This document shows positions 34,086 through 42,373 of a stretch of 64,000 nt of DNA, piece by piece. The notes beneath the pieces are model-generated. The model was given only the letters and a program-made list of their open reading frames with translations, did no database searches and was not told the origin of the DNA. How positions within the stretch are numbered: position 1 is the first letter of the stretch; each line of letters starts with the position of its first letter. Both the position numbers and the translations under genes were made by a program. The stretch is from positions 1 to 64,000 of the forward strand of contig CAZAEW010000007.1 of NCBI GenBank assembly GCA_964484065.1, written 5' to 3'. The stretch is from JAEVLT01 sp964484065 (GTDB lineage Bacteria; Bacillota; Bacilli; Bacillales; Cytobacillaceae).

Positions 34086-34140
34086 TTAAGGACAATTTCG
34101 TGTAGTTTTTTTGCCGGAATGTCCTTAATCATTTTTTAAG
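34086..34140 (+). terminator. Terminator after selO
   Basis: TTAAGGACA..TGTCCTTAA stem followed by TCATTTTTT. A third copy of TTAAGGACA follows. Confidence 0.65.
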
Positions 34141-34307
34141 GACAAATCACGATTATTGAGCTTATATAATCATATTCCCATAAAAAGTGGAAAAACTTAT
34201 ATTTTATAGAAAGGTAGAATGCTAAAATACTAATAGTATAAATACTTAGATATTCAGTCTGACCGTTTGTCCGAAATTTTAAGTCCATAAAGCAGGGGAA
34301 TGTGCAT

Positions 34308-36683
34308 ATGAATGAACAGTTAATACATAATCCCAATATTTTCTATAAGCTAGCAGAGAAGAGGGCTGAAGATTATTTTCAATCCCTCTATGCCCAGGTT
34401 AGGCAGAAAAACTATATTCTCATACTTACAAAAGATATGCAGTCGTGGAAACACGGCCATATTCATCAGAACCGATTCTTTTCTTTTTTTTCGAATCGAG
34501 GGAAGAAAAAGGCTCCCCAAGAATACCATCACTATATTCAATGGCTAAATTACAGTGGCAAGCTGGACCGCTATCTCGAACGTAGCTTTTCTTATATATT
34601 TATGCGTGATCTTGGAAAAGATCTGAACTCCCCTGAAACAAAAGCAAATGTCCGGCGAACAGTCGAAAGTATAAAAAAGAACCTGATTAAACCCAGTTCA
34701 CAAGACCAAATCGAGACATTCAGCTTGGCAGGGCTGTACAGATGGGCGCAAAAGGAACATATTGAATCAGCTGTAATCTGGCTGTTAAATAAGCTTAAGA
34801 TGGTATCCTCCCATATTCCAAAGGGGATGGATGCTGTACATGCACAGCGAAAATTGATTAAAATTATTGCCGGTGTCATCCTGCACGAGCTGGAAGAAAT
34901 GGGGGCCGGGACTCCAGGTGAAGAACGCGTGAAGAGGCTTGATCAGGCGATCAGGCTGGGCTATTCCTACGGATTGACCTATCCCTACATTGACGACCTT
35001 CTTGATGCCCAAGTTTTATCTGAAAAAGAAAAAATAGATTACTCCCGTTTCATTCGAACCGCCCTGATCACAGGAACGGTGCCGCCATTAGGCGAATGGA
35101 CAGGAAGTAACAAGGACTTTATTGAATTTATTCATGGCGAACTTCAAGCTGCTTTTGAATACATTCGGGCTCAGCAGCCTCCGGAAAAAAGAAAACATTT
35201 TTTCGAGCAAGCGTATATCTTTTTTCATTCTCAGGAAGAAGATCGTAAAAAAGATTTAACAAATCAAAATTACAGCAATGAAGAACTATATATCCCTATC
35301 ATTTTAAAATCTGCCTTTTCCCGATTGATTGCCCGGTCAGTCATCAACGCTCCTGAAGATGAAGGCTTTGACAGCCGGACATTCTATTATGGCATTTACA
35401 ATCAGCTTGCGGATGATTTTGCGGATATGTTTGATGATATGAAGGAAGGGGCTGTTACGCCCTATACTTATTATTTGAAATATCATGATAAGCGTCCGGA
35501 CTTGATCAATCCTTTTGAGTTATATTGGTCCGTCATTTCTCATTTGATCCATCAAGTGTACCGCTCTGATCCTGCCGCCTGTGAAGTCATTTTGGATCGT
35601 GCCATAAACGGTTTGAAACGCTATAAAGAAAGAATGGGCAAAGCGAAATACACAGAGGTAATGGAGCTATTCTCTTCTGGAAATGCCTCATTTAATCGCG
35701 TTATTCAAAATGTGGTCCAGAAAGCGGATGATGTCGACTTTTTTGACAAACTTCTCAGGGATCATATTATTGCCATTTTGAAAAAGGAACAGGCGGAACA
35801 GGATGAATTTTTCAAGACAATTGAGACTGTGCGGGAGCAAATTAACAGCTTCCTAAAAATCCCTCTTAACAGGAATCGGTTTTTTATGGAAGTGCCAATC
35901 GTTGAGGCGGCAAACTACAGTCTTGAGGGTGAGGGTAAGCGCTTGCGGCCAATCATTACCTGGTTTATGGGGGTCAAAGGATATGGATTAAGCGGATCCG
36001 CAATTATGCCGCTTTTGAAATCCTTAGAGTATATGCATACGGCATCGCTGATATTTGACGATCTGCCCGCGCAGGATAATGCTCCGATCCGCAGGGGATG
36101 TCCAACGGTACATGAGGTTTATAACACAGCAGTTGCGGAATTAACAGGACTGTTTCTGACCCAGAAGGCCGTTGAGGAACAAACATCTCTGCAAGGATAC
36201 GATCCGGAAACAGTGCTGAAACTGATTCAATATTCGTCAAAAGTGACGCAAGCGATGTGTGAAGGGCAAGCAATGGACTTGGAATCGAAGGGTAAACAAT
36301 TGACACTGGAACAATTAAATCAGTTATGCTTTTATAAAACGGGAATGGCATTTGAAGCTTCTCTGATTATGCCGGCCATTCTCGCCCATGTTAACATGGC
36401 TGAAATGGAGGCATTGAAAAAATTTGCCCGGCATGCCGGTATTGCCTTTCAAATTAAGGATGATCTCCTCGATGTGGAAGGAGAGGCGGAATTGCTCGGA
36501 AAGCCGATTGGCCAAGATGCTGAAAATAACAATTCGACGTTCGTTTCTGCTCTGGGGATGGAAGGGGCAAAAAAACAGATGTGGGATCACTATTGCCTTG
36601 CCATCGAAGCACTCCAGGAGGTGCCCCGTAATACCGCTTTTCTAAAGCAATTGCTCAAATATATGGTGAACCGGAGCCATTAA
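34308..36683 (+). CDS. Double-domain isoprenoid synthase: N-terminal terpene-synthase-like domain fused to a polyprenyl diphosphate synthase
   Basis: 791 residues from ATG 34308 (frame open to GTG 34302; the GGGGA spacing favours the ATG). Numbered from that GTG, residues 510-793 are a short-chain polyprenyl diphosphate synthase with RLRP at 547-550, first Asp-rich motif DDLPAQD at 586-592, GQAMDLE near 655 and second motif DDLLD at 720-724. Residues 1-490 are a large all-helical domain that also has two DDxxD motifs, DDLLD at 231-235 and DDFAD at 371-375, spaced as in class I isoprenoid synthases. This suggests a bifunctional enzyme that makes a prenyl diphosphate and then transfers or cyclises it. 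Product unknown. Single gene, followed by a strong terminator. Confidence 0.75.
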   Translation: MNEQLIHNPNIFYKLAEKRAEDYFQSLYAQVRQKNYILILTKDMQSWKHGHIHQNRFFSFFSNRGKKKAPQEYHHYIQWLNYSGKLDRYLERSFSYIFMRDLGKDLNSPETKANVRRTVESIKKNLIKPSSQDQIETFSLAGLYRWAQKEHIESAVIWLLNKLKMVSSHIPKGMDAVHAQRKLIKIIAGVILHELEEMGAGTPGEERVKRLDQAIRLGYSYGLTYPYIDDLLDAQVLSEKEKIDYSRFIRTALITGTVPPLGEWTGSNKDFIEFIHGELQAAFEYIRAQQPPEKRKHFFEQAYIFFHSQEEDRKKDLTNQNYSNEELYIPIILKSAFSRLIARSVINAPEDEGFDSRTFYYGIYNQLADDFADMFDDMKEGAVTPYTYYLKYHDKRPDLINPFELYWSVISHLIHQVYRSDPAACEVILDRAINGLKRYKERMGKAKYTEVMELFSSGNASFNRVIQNVVQKADDVDFFDKLLRDHIIAILKKEQAEQDEFFKTIETVREQINSFLKIPLNRNRFFMEVPIVEAANYSLEGEGKRLRPIITWFMGVKGYGLSGSAIMPLLKSLEYMHTASLIFDDLPAQDNAPIRRGCPTVHEVYNTAVAELTGLFLTQKAVEEQTSLQGYDPETVLKLIQYSSKVTQAMCEGQAMDLESKGKQLTLEQLNQLCFYKTGMAFEASLIMPAILAHVNMAEMEALKKFARHAGIAFQIKDDLLDVEGEAELLGKPIGQDAENNNSTFVSALGMEGAKKQMWDHYCLAIEALQEVPRNTAFLKQLLKYMVNRSH

Positions 36684-36687
36684 TAAA

Positions 36688-36726
36688 GAATCCGCCGCTA
36701 TTTTGGCACAGCGGCGGATTCCTTTA
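36688..36726 (+). terminator. Terminator after the isoprenoid synthase gene
   Basis: GAATCCGCCGCT..AGCGGCGGATTC, 12-bp GC-rich stem followed by CTTTAAAAATT. Confidence 0.85.
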
Positions 36727-36741
36727 AAAATTAATTACTAC

Positions 36742-36771
36742 TTGACAGGTAGGAATAATATGATTTATCAT
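36742..36771 (+). promoter_or_regulatory. Promoter of the sulfonate cluster
   Basis: TTGACA (36742-36747), spacer of about 18 bp, then TATCAT. The AT-rich symmetric sequence TATGATTTATCATA overlaps the -10 region. Confidence 0.6.
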
Positions 36772-36817
36772 AAAATACAAATAATTCAATCAATTGTTTT
36801 AGCCGACTGGACTGCCA

Positions 36818-36873
36818 GAGGCTCTCAATTCAGGGTAATCGTCACCCCCTGTGTTTGAGAGCCTCTTTTTATT
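36818..36873 (+). terminator. Leader hairpin with T-run upstream of ssuE (attenuator candidate)
   Basis: GAGGCTCTCAA (36818-36828) pairs with TTGAGAGCCTC (36855-36865), with an inner CAGGG/CCCTG, followed by TTTTTATTT. It lies between the promoter and ssuE, so transcripts must read through it. No known sulfur riboswitch consensus (S-box) or T-box is visible. Confidence 0.7.
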
Positions 36874-36896
36874 TACATGATAAAGGAGTGCTTAAT

Positions 36897-37442
36897 ATGA
36901 CAAAAATAACGATTATTTCAGGAAGTCCATCCCACCCGTCCCGCAGCTCAAGCCTTGCGGATTATGTAGAAAAACGGATTACAGCGGAAGGACTGCAAGT
37001 AAACAACATTACGGTCCGTGATCTCCCGCCGGAAGACATTGCCTTAGCTAATTTCAGTTCTCCAGCGGTAAAAGAAGCTCAACTGCAAATTGAACAGTCA
37101 GATGCGATTATTGTTATAAGCCCGGTCTATAAAGCGAGCTATCCAGGTATTCTTAAATCATTCCTCGACTTAATTCCGGAAAAAGGTCTGGAAAAGAAAG
37201 TGGTATTGCCGATTGTGACTGGCGGAACGATTGCCCATCTTTTATCGCTGGAGTACGCATTCAAACCTGTTTTTTCCGTTTTGGGCAGCAACGAAATATT
37301 AAATGGAGTCTATCTGGTCGATTCGCAGATTAATTATAAAGACCGTTTTTCTTTTACGGAGCCTCAGGCTGAACAAAGGCTGCTCACTTCGGTCAATGAT
37401 CTGATAACAAATCTTAAAAAAGCGGAAAAAGTAATCTCTTAA
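36897..37442 (+). CDS. ssuE: NADPH-dependent FMN reductase, SsuE type
   Basis: 181 residues with the flavodoxin-like SGSPSHPSRSSSLADYV phosphate loop at the N-terminus and IVISPVYKASYPGILKSFLDLIP near 75-100, which are SsuE/MsuE marks. It supplies FMNH2 to the monooxygenase encoded 17 bp downstream. The ATG at 36897 has AAAGGAG upstream. First gene of the sulfonate cluster. Confidence 0.9.
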   Translation: MTKITIISGSPSHPSRSSSLADYVEKRITAEGLQVNNITVRDLPPEDIALANFSSPAVKEAQLQIEQSDAIIVISPVYKASYPGILKSFLDLIPEKGLEKKVVLPIVTGGTIAHLLSLEYAFKPVFSVLGSNEILNGVYLVDSQINYKDRFSFTEPQAEQRLLTSVNDLITNLKKAEKVIS

Positions 37443-37459
37443 GAAAGGAAGCACTAACG

Positions 37460-38611
37460 ATGAATATATTTTGGTTTATTCCAACGCATGGCGATGGACG
37501 TTACTTAGGAACAGCAGAAGGAGCAAGGGCAGTCAGCCATTCATATTGCAAACAAATTGCACAGGCTGTCGAAGAATTAGGATACGAAGGAGTATTAATT
37601 CCGACTGGAAAATCGTGCGAAGATCCTTGGATTGTGGCATCTACGCTTGTTCCCGTTACGCAAAAGCTGAAATTTTTAGTGGCGCTGCGTCCAGGATTAA
37701 TGTCGCCGACTGTTGCGGCAAGAATGACGGCAACTCTTGACCGCTTTTCAAAGGGGCGACTGCTTCTAAATGTTGTTGCCGGAGGAGATCCTGTTGAATT
37801 AGGCGGGGACGGGTTATTTTTAGATCATGATGAACGCTATGAGCTGACCGACGAATTTTTAACGGTGTGGCGAAAGCTTTTAGAAGGAGAAAATGTGCAC
37901 TTTGATGGCGATCATATTCGAGTAGAAGGCGGATCCGTTCTGTACCCGACGGTACAAAGTCCAACCCCGCCGCTATTCTTTGGAGGGTCATCTCCTGCAG
38001 GACACGATGTGGCAGCAGAACATGTCGACGTTTATTTAACTTGGGGGGAACCGCCTGCCAAGGTGGAAGCCAAAATAAACGAAATGAGAAAATTAGCGGA
38101 AGCAAAAGGGAGAAAGTTAAAGTTTGGAATCCGTTTGCATGTGATTGTAAGGGAAACCGAAGAGGAGGCTTGGAAGGCTGCAGAAGCGTTAATTCAGCAT
38201 GTAGATGATGAAGCCATTGCAGCTGCCCAAAAAGTATTTGCCCGGATGGATTCAGAAGGCCAAAAACGGATGAGCGAGCTGCACCTTGGCAGCCGTGCGA
38301 ACCTGGAAATCAGTCCTAACCTATGGGCGGGAGTAGGACTTGTCCGCGGCGGAGCAGGGACAGCACTTGTGGGCGATCCTGACACGGTTGCTGCCCGGAT
38401 GAAAGAATATGCAGATTTAGGAATAGAAACGTTTGTCCTTTCCGGATATCCGCATTTAGAAGAAGCATATCGCACTGCTGAACTGCTGTTTCCAAAGCTT
38501 CCAATCAAACTGGAAAAGGATCCAAACGAGCGCACATTTGTAAGCCCATTTGGAGAAATGATCGGCAACGAGCTTGTTCCATCTAAGTTAAAGAAGAAAA
38601 GTTTAGTCTAG
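37460..38611 (+). CDS. ssuD: FMNH2-dependent alkanesulfonate monooxygenase
   Basis: 383 residues, bacterial-luciferase-like TIM barrel. MNIFWFIPTHGDGRYLG at the N-terminus, FSKGRLLLNVVAGGDPVELGGDG near 95-120 and the LFFGGSSPAGHDVAAEHVDVYLTWGEPP block near 172-200 are diagnostic of SsuD. It desulfonates alkanesulfonates to aldehyde and sulfite, allowing growth on organosulfur when sulfate is short. Confidence 0.95.
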   Translation: MNIFWFIPTHGDGRYLGTAEGARAVSHSYCKQIAQAVEELGYEGVLIPTGKSCEDPWIVASTLVPVTQKLKFLVALRPGLMSPTVAARMTATLDRFSKGRLLLNVVAGGDPVELGGDGLFLDHDERYELTDEFLTVWRKLLEGENVHFDGDHIRVEGGSVLYPTVQSPTPPLFFGGSSPAGHDVAAEHVDVYLTWGEPPAKVEAKINEMRKLAEAKGRKLKFGIRLHVIVRETEEEAWKAAEALIQHVDDEAIAAAQKVFARMDSEGQKRMSELHLGSRANLEISPNLWAGVGLVRGGAGTALVGDPDTVAARMKEYADLGIETFVLSGYPHLEEAYRTAELLFPKLPIKLEKDPNERTFVSPFGEMIGNELVPSKLKKKSLV

Positions 38612-38764
38612 TATGCGAAATTTTTTGAAAATGGGTTGATTTTGGAAAAAATCCATATTATGATATTAACAGTAAACCAATGAATTTTATCGGAATTAAT
38701 ATTTCAGATAATTGATCAGTCATCCTGAAGGTTATCTGAAAGCTGAAAATATCTGACTTTTTCA

Positions 38765-38794
38765 AAAAACCCAGTGAAAACTGGGCTCGTTTTC
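38765..38794 (+). terminator. Terminator between ssuD and the rrf2 gene
   Basis: CCCAGT GAAA ACTGGG with an upstream A6 and CTCGTTTTC downstream; a weak terminator. Confidence 0.5.
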
Positions 38795-38842
38795 AATATG
38801 AATGTTGACTAAAACACTCAACATTAGATGGAGAGGATCAAG

Positions 38843-39298
38843 ATGAAGGTATCCAGTAAGGGAGAATACGCACTAAGGGCATTAATCTTTCTCGGGAATC
38901 ATCACGGAAAGGTCTTTGGAATTAAAGAAATTTCCGACAAAATACATGTCAGTATTCCCTACCTCGAGCAGTTATTGCTGCAACTAAAGAAGTTGGGCTA
39001 TGTGACGAGTAAGAGAGGGGCGAAAGGCGGATATATGCTTCAAATGAGTGCGGAAGAAATTAATATTGGTGAAGTAATCCGCAATCTGGAAGGTCCGTTA
39101 TCGCCGATGGCGTGCGCTTCCCTTACTAAATACGAACCTTGTTCTTTAGAAGCAGGATGCCAATTAAAACCTTTATGGTCTTTAGTCAGGGATACAATTG
39201 CATTCGTTCTTGAACGGGTTACTCTTGATGATTTAGTGCAGAATCGAATTTCGCAAATAGAAGGAGAGGATTTCTTTGTCTTTAAAAGGACGTCTTGA
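38843..39298 (+). CDS. Rrf2 family regulator with three clustered cysteines
   Basis: 151 residues with the Rrf2 winged helix (MKVSSKGEYALRAL, then SIPYLEQLLLQLKKLGYVTSKRGAKGGYML). Cys91, Cys100 and Cys106 (Cx8Cx5C) lie where Fe-S-binding Rrf2 proteins such as IscR and NsrR carry their ligands, a feature CymR lacks. The ATG at 38843 follows GGAGAGGATCAAG. Its place inside the ssu cluster and before yezD suggests it regulates sulfonate or sulfur assimilation, possibly sensing Fe-S status. Effector not shown. Confidence 0.82.
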   Translation: MKVSSKGEYALRALIFLGNHHGKVFGIKEISDKIHVSIPYLEQLLLQLKKLGYVTSKRGAKGGYMLQMSAEEINIGEVIRNLEGPLSPMACASLTKYEPCSLEAGCQLKPLWSLVRDTIAFVLERVTLDDLVQNRISQIEGEDFFVFKRTS

Positions 39299-39467
39299 TG
39301 AGCAAGTAATGGAGAAAATAGTCGGCTTATTGGAAGCATTAGAGTTTGGAACGATCCAAATCACTGTTCATGATTCACAAATTACACAAATTGACCGCTT
39401 AGAAAAATACCGGTTTCCTTTACAAAAGAAATCAAGTCCACAAGTTATCGCAAATCGAAGTAATTAA
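39276..39467 (+). CDS. yezD: YezD family (DUF2292) protein
   Basis: 63 residues. FGTIQITVHDSQITQIDRLEKYRF is the DUF2292/YezD signature. The start is TTG, set by AGGAGAGGA upstream, and it overlaps the rrf2 gene by 23 bp, so the two are coupled. YezD homologues are often found next to sulfonate or sulfur genes; the molecular function is unknown. Confidence 0.8.
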   Translation: MSLKGRLDEQVMEKIVGLLEALEFGTIQITVHDSQITQIDRLEKYRFPLQKKSSPQVIANRSN

Positions 39468-39475
39468 ATACTGCT

Positions 39476-39558
39476 GATCGGACGTCCGAAGGCTCAATAG
39501 TTCATGTGCATCCACTGATGTGCATGGCTGTTGAGCCTTTTTTTTCGGACGGACGATC
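39476..39558 (+). terminator. Large inverted repeat with terminator before ssuA
   Basis: AGGCTCAA..TTGAGCCT stem with an inner CATGTGCA/TGTGCATG, followed by T8. Outer bases GATCG-GACGTCCGAA and TTCGGACGGACGATC extend the pairing. It separates rrf2-yezD from ssuACB. Confidence 0.75.
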
Positions 39559-39599
39559 CAGGATGATGAAGTTTTTATCAGACCAGGAGGATTACAAAA

Positions 39600-40577
39600 A
39601 TGATGAACGTTAAGTACAAATGGCAGGCTGCTTTGATCCTGATTTTAGCTCTTTTGCTGGGAGGATGCAGCACATCCGTATCAAACAATAAAGAAGAAAA
39701 AACCGCTGGCAAGAAGGACACAAAGGTCATTAACATCGGTTATCAAAAATTCGGAACGTTAAACATTTTAAAAGCGAAGGGAAGTTTGGAGGAGGGATTA
39801 AAACCGCTGGGCTACAAAGTAAAGTGGACAGAGTTCCCGGGAGGCCCTCAATTGCTGGAGGCACTGAATGTCGGAAGTCTTGATTTTGGGCATACAGGTG
39901 AAGCGCCGCCTATTTTTGCGCAGGCAGCTGGGGCTCCGCTCGTGTATTTTGCTGATTCCGCCGCCAATCCAAAGGCAGAGGCGATTTTAGTTCCGAAAAA
40001 TTCCCCGATTAAATCGGTTAAGGATTTAAAAGGCAAGAAGGTAGCTTTAAACAAAGGTTCCAATGTCCATTATTTATTAGTGAAATCGTTGGAAAAAGCA
40101 GGACTTAAGTATGAAGATATCAAAACGGAGTTTCTTCCTCCTTCCGATGCCCGTGCTGCATTTGAAAGCGGGAATGTTGATGCCTGGGTTATTTGGGATC
40201 CATTTTTAGCAGATGCTGAACTTAACGCGAATGCGAGAATTTTGGCAGATGGAACCGGCTTAGTGAAAAATCGCGAATTTTTCTTGGCATCAAGAAAGTT
40301 TGCCAAAGAAAATCCAAAGGTTTTAGACGTGATTTATCAGGAACTGCAAAAGACGGAGGACTGGGTGAAAGGGAATCCGAAAGAAGCAGCAAAATTCCTG
40401 GCACCGCAAATCGGCATGAGTGAACAGACATTGGATTTAACATTGAGCCGGAAAAATTTTGGGCTTGTGAAAACGGATGACAAGACGATAAGCGATCAGC
40501 AAAAAATCGCGGATGAATTTTACAAACTGCAATTGATACCAAGTGATATCAATGTTAAGGATGCGGTTTTGAAATAG
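39600..40577 (+). CDS. ssuA: Aliphatic sulfonate ABC transporter, substrate-binding lipoprotein
   Basis: 325 residues. A signal peptide ends in the lipobox LLGGC (Cys near residue 23). The mature part is a type II periplasmic-binding fold of the SsuA/NitT/TauT family (INIGYQKFGTLNILKAKGSLEE, EFPGGPQLLEALNVGSLDFGHTGEAPPIFAQAAG). It captures sulfonates for the SsuCB importer. GGAGG precedes the ATG. It is separated from ssuC by 200 bp holding a 21-bp tandem repeat. Confidence 0.93.
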   Translation: MMNVKYKWQAALILILALLLGGCSTSVSNNKEEKTAGKKDTKVINIGYQKFGTLNILKAKGSLEEGLKPLGYKVKWTEFPGGPQLLEALNVGSLDFGHTGEAPPIFAQAAGAPLVYFADSAANPKAEAILVPKNSPIKSVKDLKGKKVALNKGSNVHYLLVKSLEKAGLKYEDIKTEFLPPSDARAAFESGNVDAWVIWDPFLADAELNANARILADGTGLVKNREFFLASRKFAKENPKVLDVIYQELQKTEDWVKGNPKEAAKFLAPQIGMSEQTLDLTLSRKNFGLVKTDDKTISDQQKIADEFYKLQLIPSDINVKDAVLK

Positions 40578-40601
40578 AAATGTAATGCTTTTCCATGCCA
40601 G

Positions 40602-40706
40602 GGCGAACAAGTTGTGACATCCGCGTGAATAATTGTGAACTTGGCGCGATTAATTGTGAACTTGACGTGAATAGTTGTGAACTTGACGCAATTAATTGTG
40701 AACTCG
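40602..40706. repeat. 21-bp tandem repeat, five units, between ssuA and ssuC
   Basis: Units at 40602, 40623, 40644, 40665 and 40686 share the core AATTGTGAACTTG; the first is the most diverged. The period is 21 bp (two helical turns), without the hairpin arms of the 52-bp arrays. Confidence 0.85.
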
Positions 40707-40778
40707 GCGTAAAAGACCATTTAATCACTTGAAAACCAGTAAATTTTTTACAAAAAATATAAAGGACGTGACGAAAAA

Positions 40779-41537
40779 ATGATTAAAAAGCAGGTTATTC
40801 CGTGGATTGTTCCGGTCCTCCTGCTTGCCGCCTGGCAGCTGACCAGTCAATTTGGCATTCTCTCCTCACGGGTGCTTCCCAACCCCATTGATGTGGTGAG
40901 ATCAGCAATTGATTTGGCCAAATCCGGCAAGCTTTTTGACTACATTCGGGCAAGCACAACCCGGGCAGTAATAGGATTTATCATTGGAGGAGGAATTGGT
41001 TTTCTTTTAGGCCTTTTAAACGGCTTGTCGCGGACTGCAGAAACATTGTTGGACAGTACAATGCAAATGATCCGCAACATCCCTCATTTGGCATTGATAC
41101 CCATTGTGATTTTATGGTTTGGAATTGCCGAAGAAGCAAAACTCTTTCTTGTTGCATTGGGGACCTTTTTCCCGATTTACTTAAACACCTTTCATGGAAT
41201 TCGCACGGTTGACAAATCGCTTATCGAAATGGGCAATGTTTACGGTCTAAAAGGTTTTTCACTGTTTACAAACGTCATTCTGCCTGGAGCGCTGCCGTCC
41301 ATCCTTGTTGGTGTGCGCTATGCATTGGGGATTACCTGGGTGACGCTGATTGTGGCGGAAACCATTGCCTCCAATTCAGGAATCGGCTATATGGCTATGA
41401 ATGCGCGGGAATTTATGCGGCTCGATATCGTGGTATTAAGCATTATCCTTTATGCTCTGCTCGGCAAACTATCTGATTTCATTGCAAAAGCTGCTGAACA
41501 ACAATTTTTAAAATGGCATCCATCTTATCAAAAGTAG
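40779..41537 (+). CDS. ssuC: Aliphatic sulfonate ABC transporter permease
   Basis: 252 residues, six membrane helices, with the binding-protein-dependent permease loop near residue 165 (YGLKGFSLFTNVILPGALPSILVGVRYALGITWVTLI). SsuC type. AAAGGACGTGACG lies upstream of the ATG. It starts 12 bp before ssuB, forming the importer with SsuA. Confidence 0.93.
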   Translation: MIKKQVIPWIVPVLLLAAWQLTSQFGILSSRVLPNPIDVVRSAIDLAKSGKLFDYIRASTTRAVIGFIIGGGIGFLLGLLNGLSRTAETLLDSTMQMIRNIPHLALIPIVILWFGIAEEAKLFLVALGTFFPIYLNTFHGIRTVDKSLIEMGNVYGLKGFSLFTNVILPGALPSILVGVRYALGITWVTLIVAETIASNSGIGYMAMNAREFMRLDIVVLSIILYALLGKLSDFIAKAAEQQFLKWHPSYQK

Positions 41538-41549
41538 AAGGGGGAGAGT

Positions 41550-42317
41550 ATGGTGGTGAATCATGAAGGAATTCTGGAAATCTCGCATTTGCAAAAATCA
41601 TTCGGGCCTCATGAAGTCCTGAAAAATATTAACCTTACAGTGAACCAAGGTGAGTTTGTAGCCATTGTCGGAAAAAGCGGATGCGGCAAAAGCACATTAT
41701 TACGGTTAATCGCCGGCTTGGAAACTCCAACAGCAGGAAAGATTTCCGCAGGCGGAACCGAGCTTTCAGGGCGGAACGAACTGGCAAAAATCATGTTTCA
41801 GGACGGACGGCTCCTTCCTTGGAAAAAAGTTCTGAAGAACGTAGGGATCGGCTTAAAGAATGATTGGGAGGAACGTGCCAAAAAAGTATTGGAACAAGTT
41901 GGCTTGGCTGACAGGGCCAATGATTGGCCATTTGTATTATCCGGGGGGCAGCGACAAAGGGTGGCGCTTGCTAGGGCGCTTGTTCATGAGCCGGAATTGC
42001 TGTTATTAGATGAGCCTCTTGGAGCACTCGATGCTTTGACGAGAATTGAAATGCAGCAGTTGATTCAGGACTTGTGGCTGAAAAATCGCTTTACGGCTGT
42101 TCTTGTCACCCATGATGTAGAGGAAGCGGTGGCCCTTGCTAATAAGGTTGTACTCATCGAAGAAGGAGAAATCGTCCTTGTTCATCCGGTTAAACTGCCA
42201 TTTCCCCGCAAACGGGAGCATCCTTTATTCTCTTCCACAGTAAACTACATCCTAAGCCGAATTCTCGGAAAAGATCAATATCCGGAAACAGAGATAAGAT
42301 TAACAAAAGTAGATTGA
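41550..42317 (+). CDS. ssuB: Aliphatic sulfonate ABC transporter ATP-binding protein
   Basis: 255 residues with Walker A GKSGCGKST, Q-loop FQDGRLLPW, signature LSGGQRQR and Walker B LLLLDEPLGALDA, the SsuB/TauB profile. The start ATG GTG GTG follows AAGGGGGAGAG. Last gene of the cluster; a terminator follows. Confidence 0.93.
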   Translation: MVVNHEGILEISHLQKSFGPHEVLKNINLTVNQGEFVAIVGKSGCGKSTLLRLIAGLETPTAGKISAGGTELSGRNELAKIMFQDGRLLPWKKVLKNVGIGLKNDWEERAKKVLEQVGLADRANDWPFVLSGGQRQRVALARALVHEPELLLLDEPLGALDALTRIEMQQLIQDLWLKNRFTAVLVTHDVEEAVALANKVVLIEEGEIVLVHPVKLPFPRKREHPLFSSTVNYILSRILGKDQYPETEIRLTKVD

Positions 42318-42337
42318 TGGATCTTGGCCTATACAAA

Positions 42338-42368
42338 AAAGTCCCAAATCTCCACTTTTGGGACTTTC
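42338..42368. terminator. Bidirectional terminator
   Basis: AAAAGTCCCAAA..TTTTGGGACTTT between ssuB (+) and the GGDEF-EAL gene (-). Confidence 0.8.
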
Positions 42369-42373
42369 CATTG

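Noticed and set aside
40520..40720. Minus-strand ORF with a seven-residue repeat (FTINCVK-like)
   Set aside because: It is the 21-bp tandem repeat read in frame and overlaps the end of ssuA.
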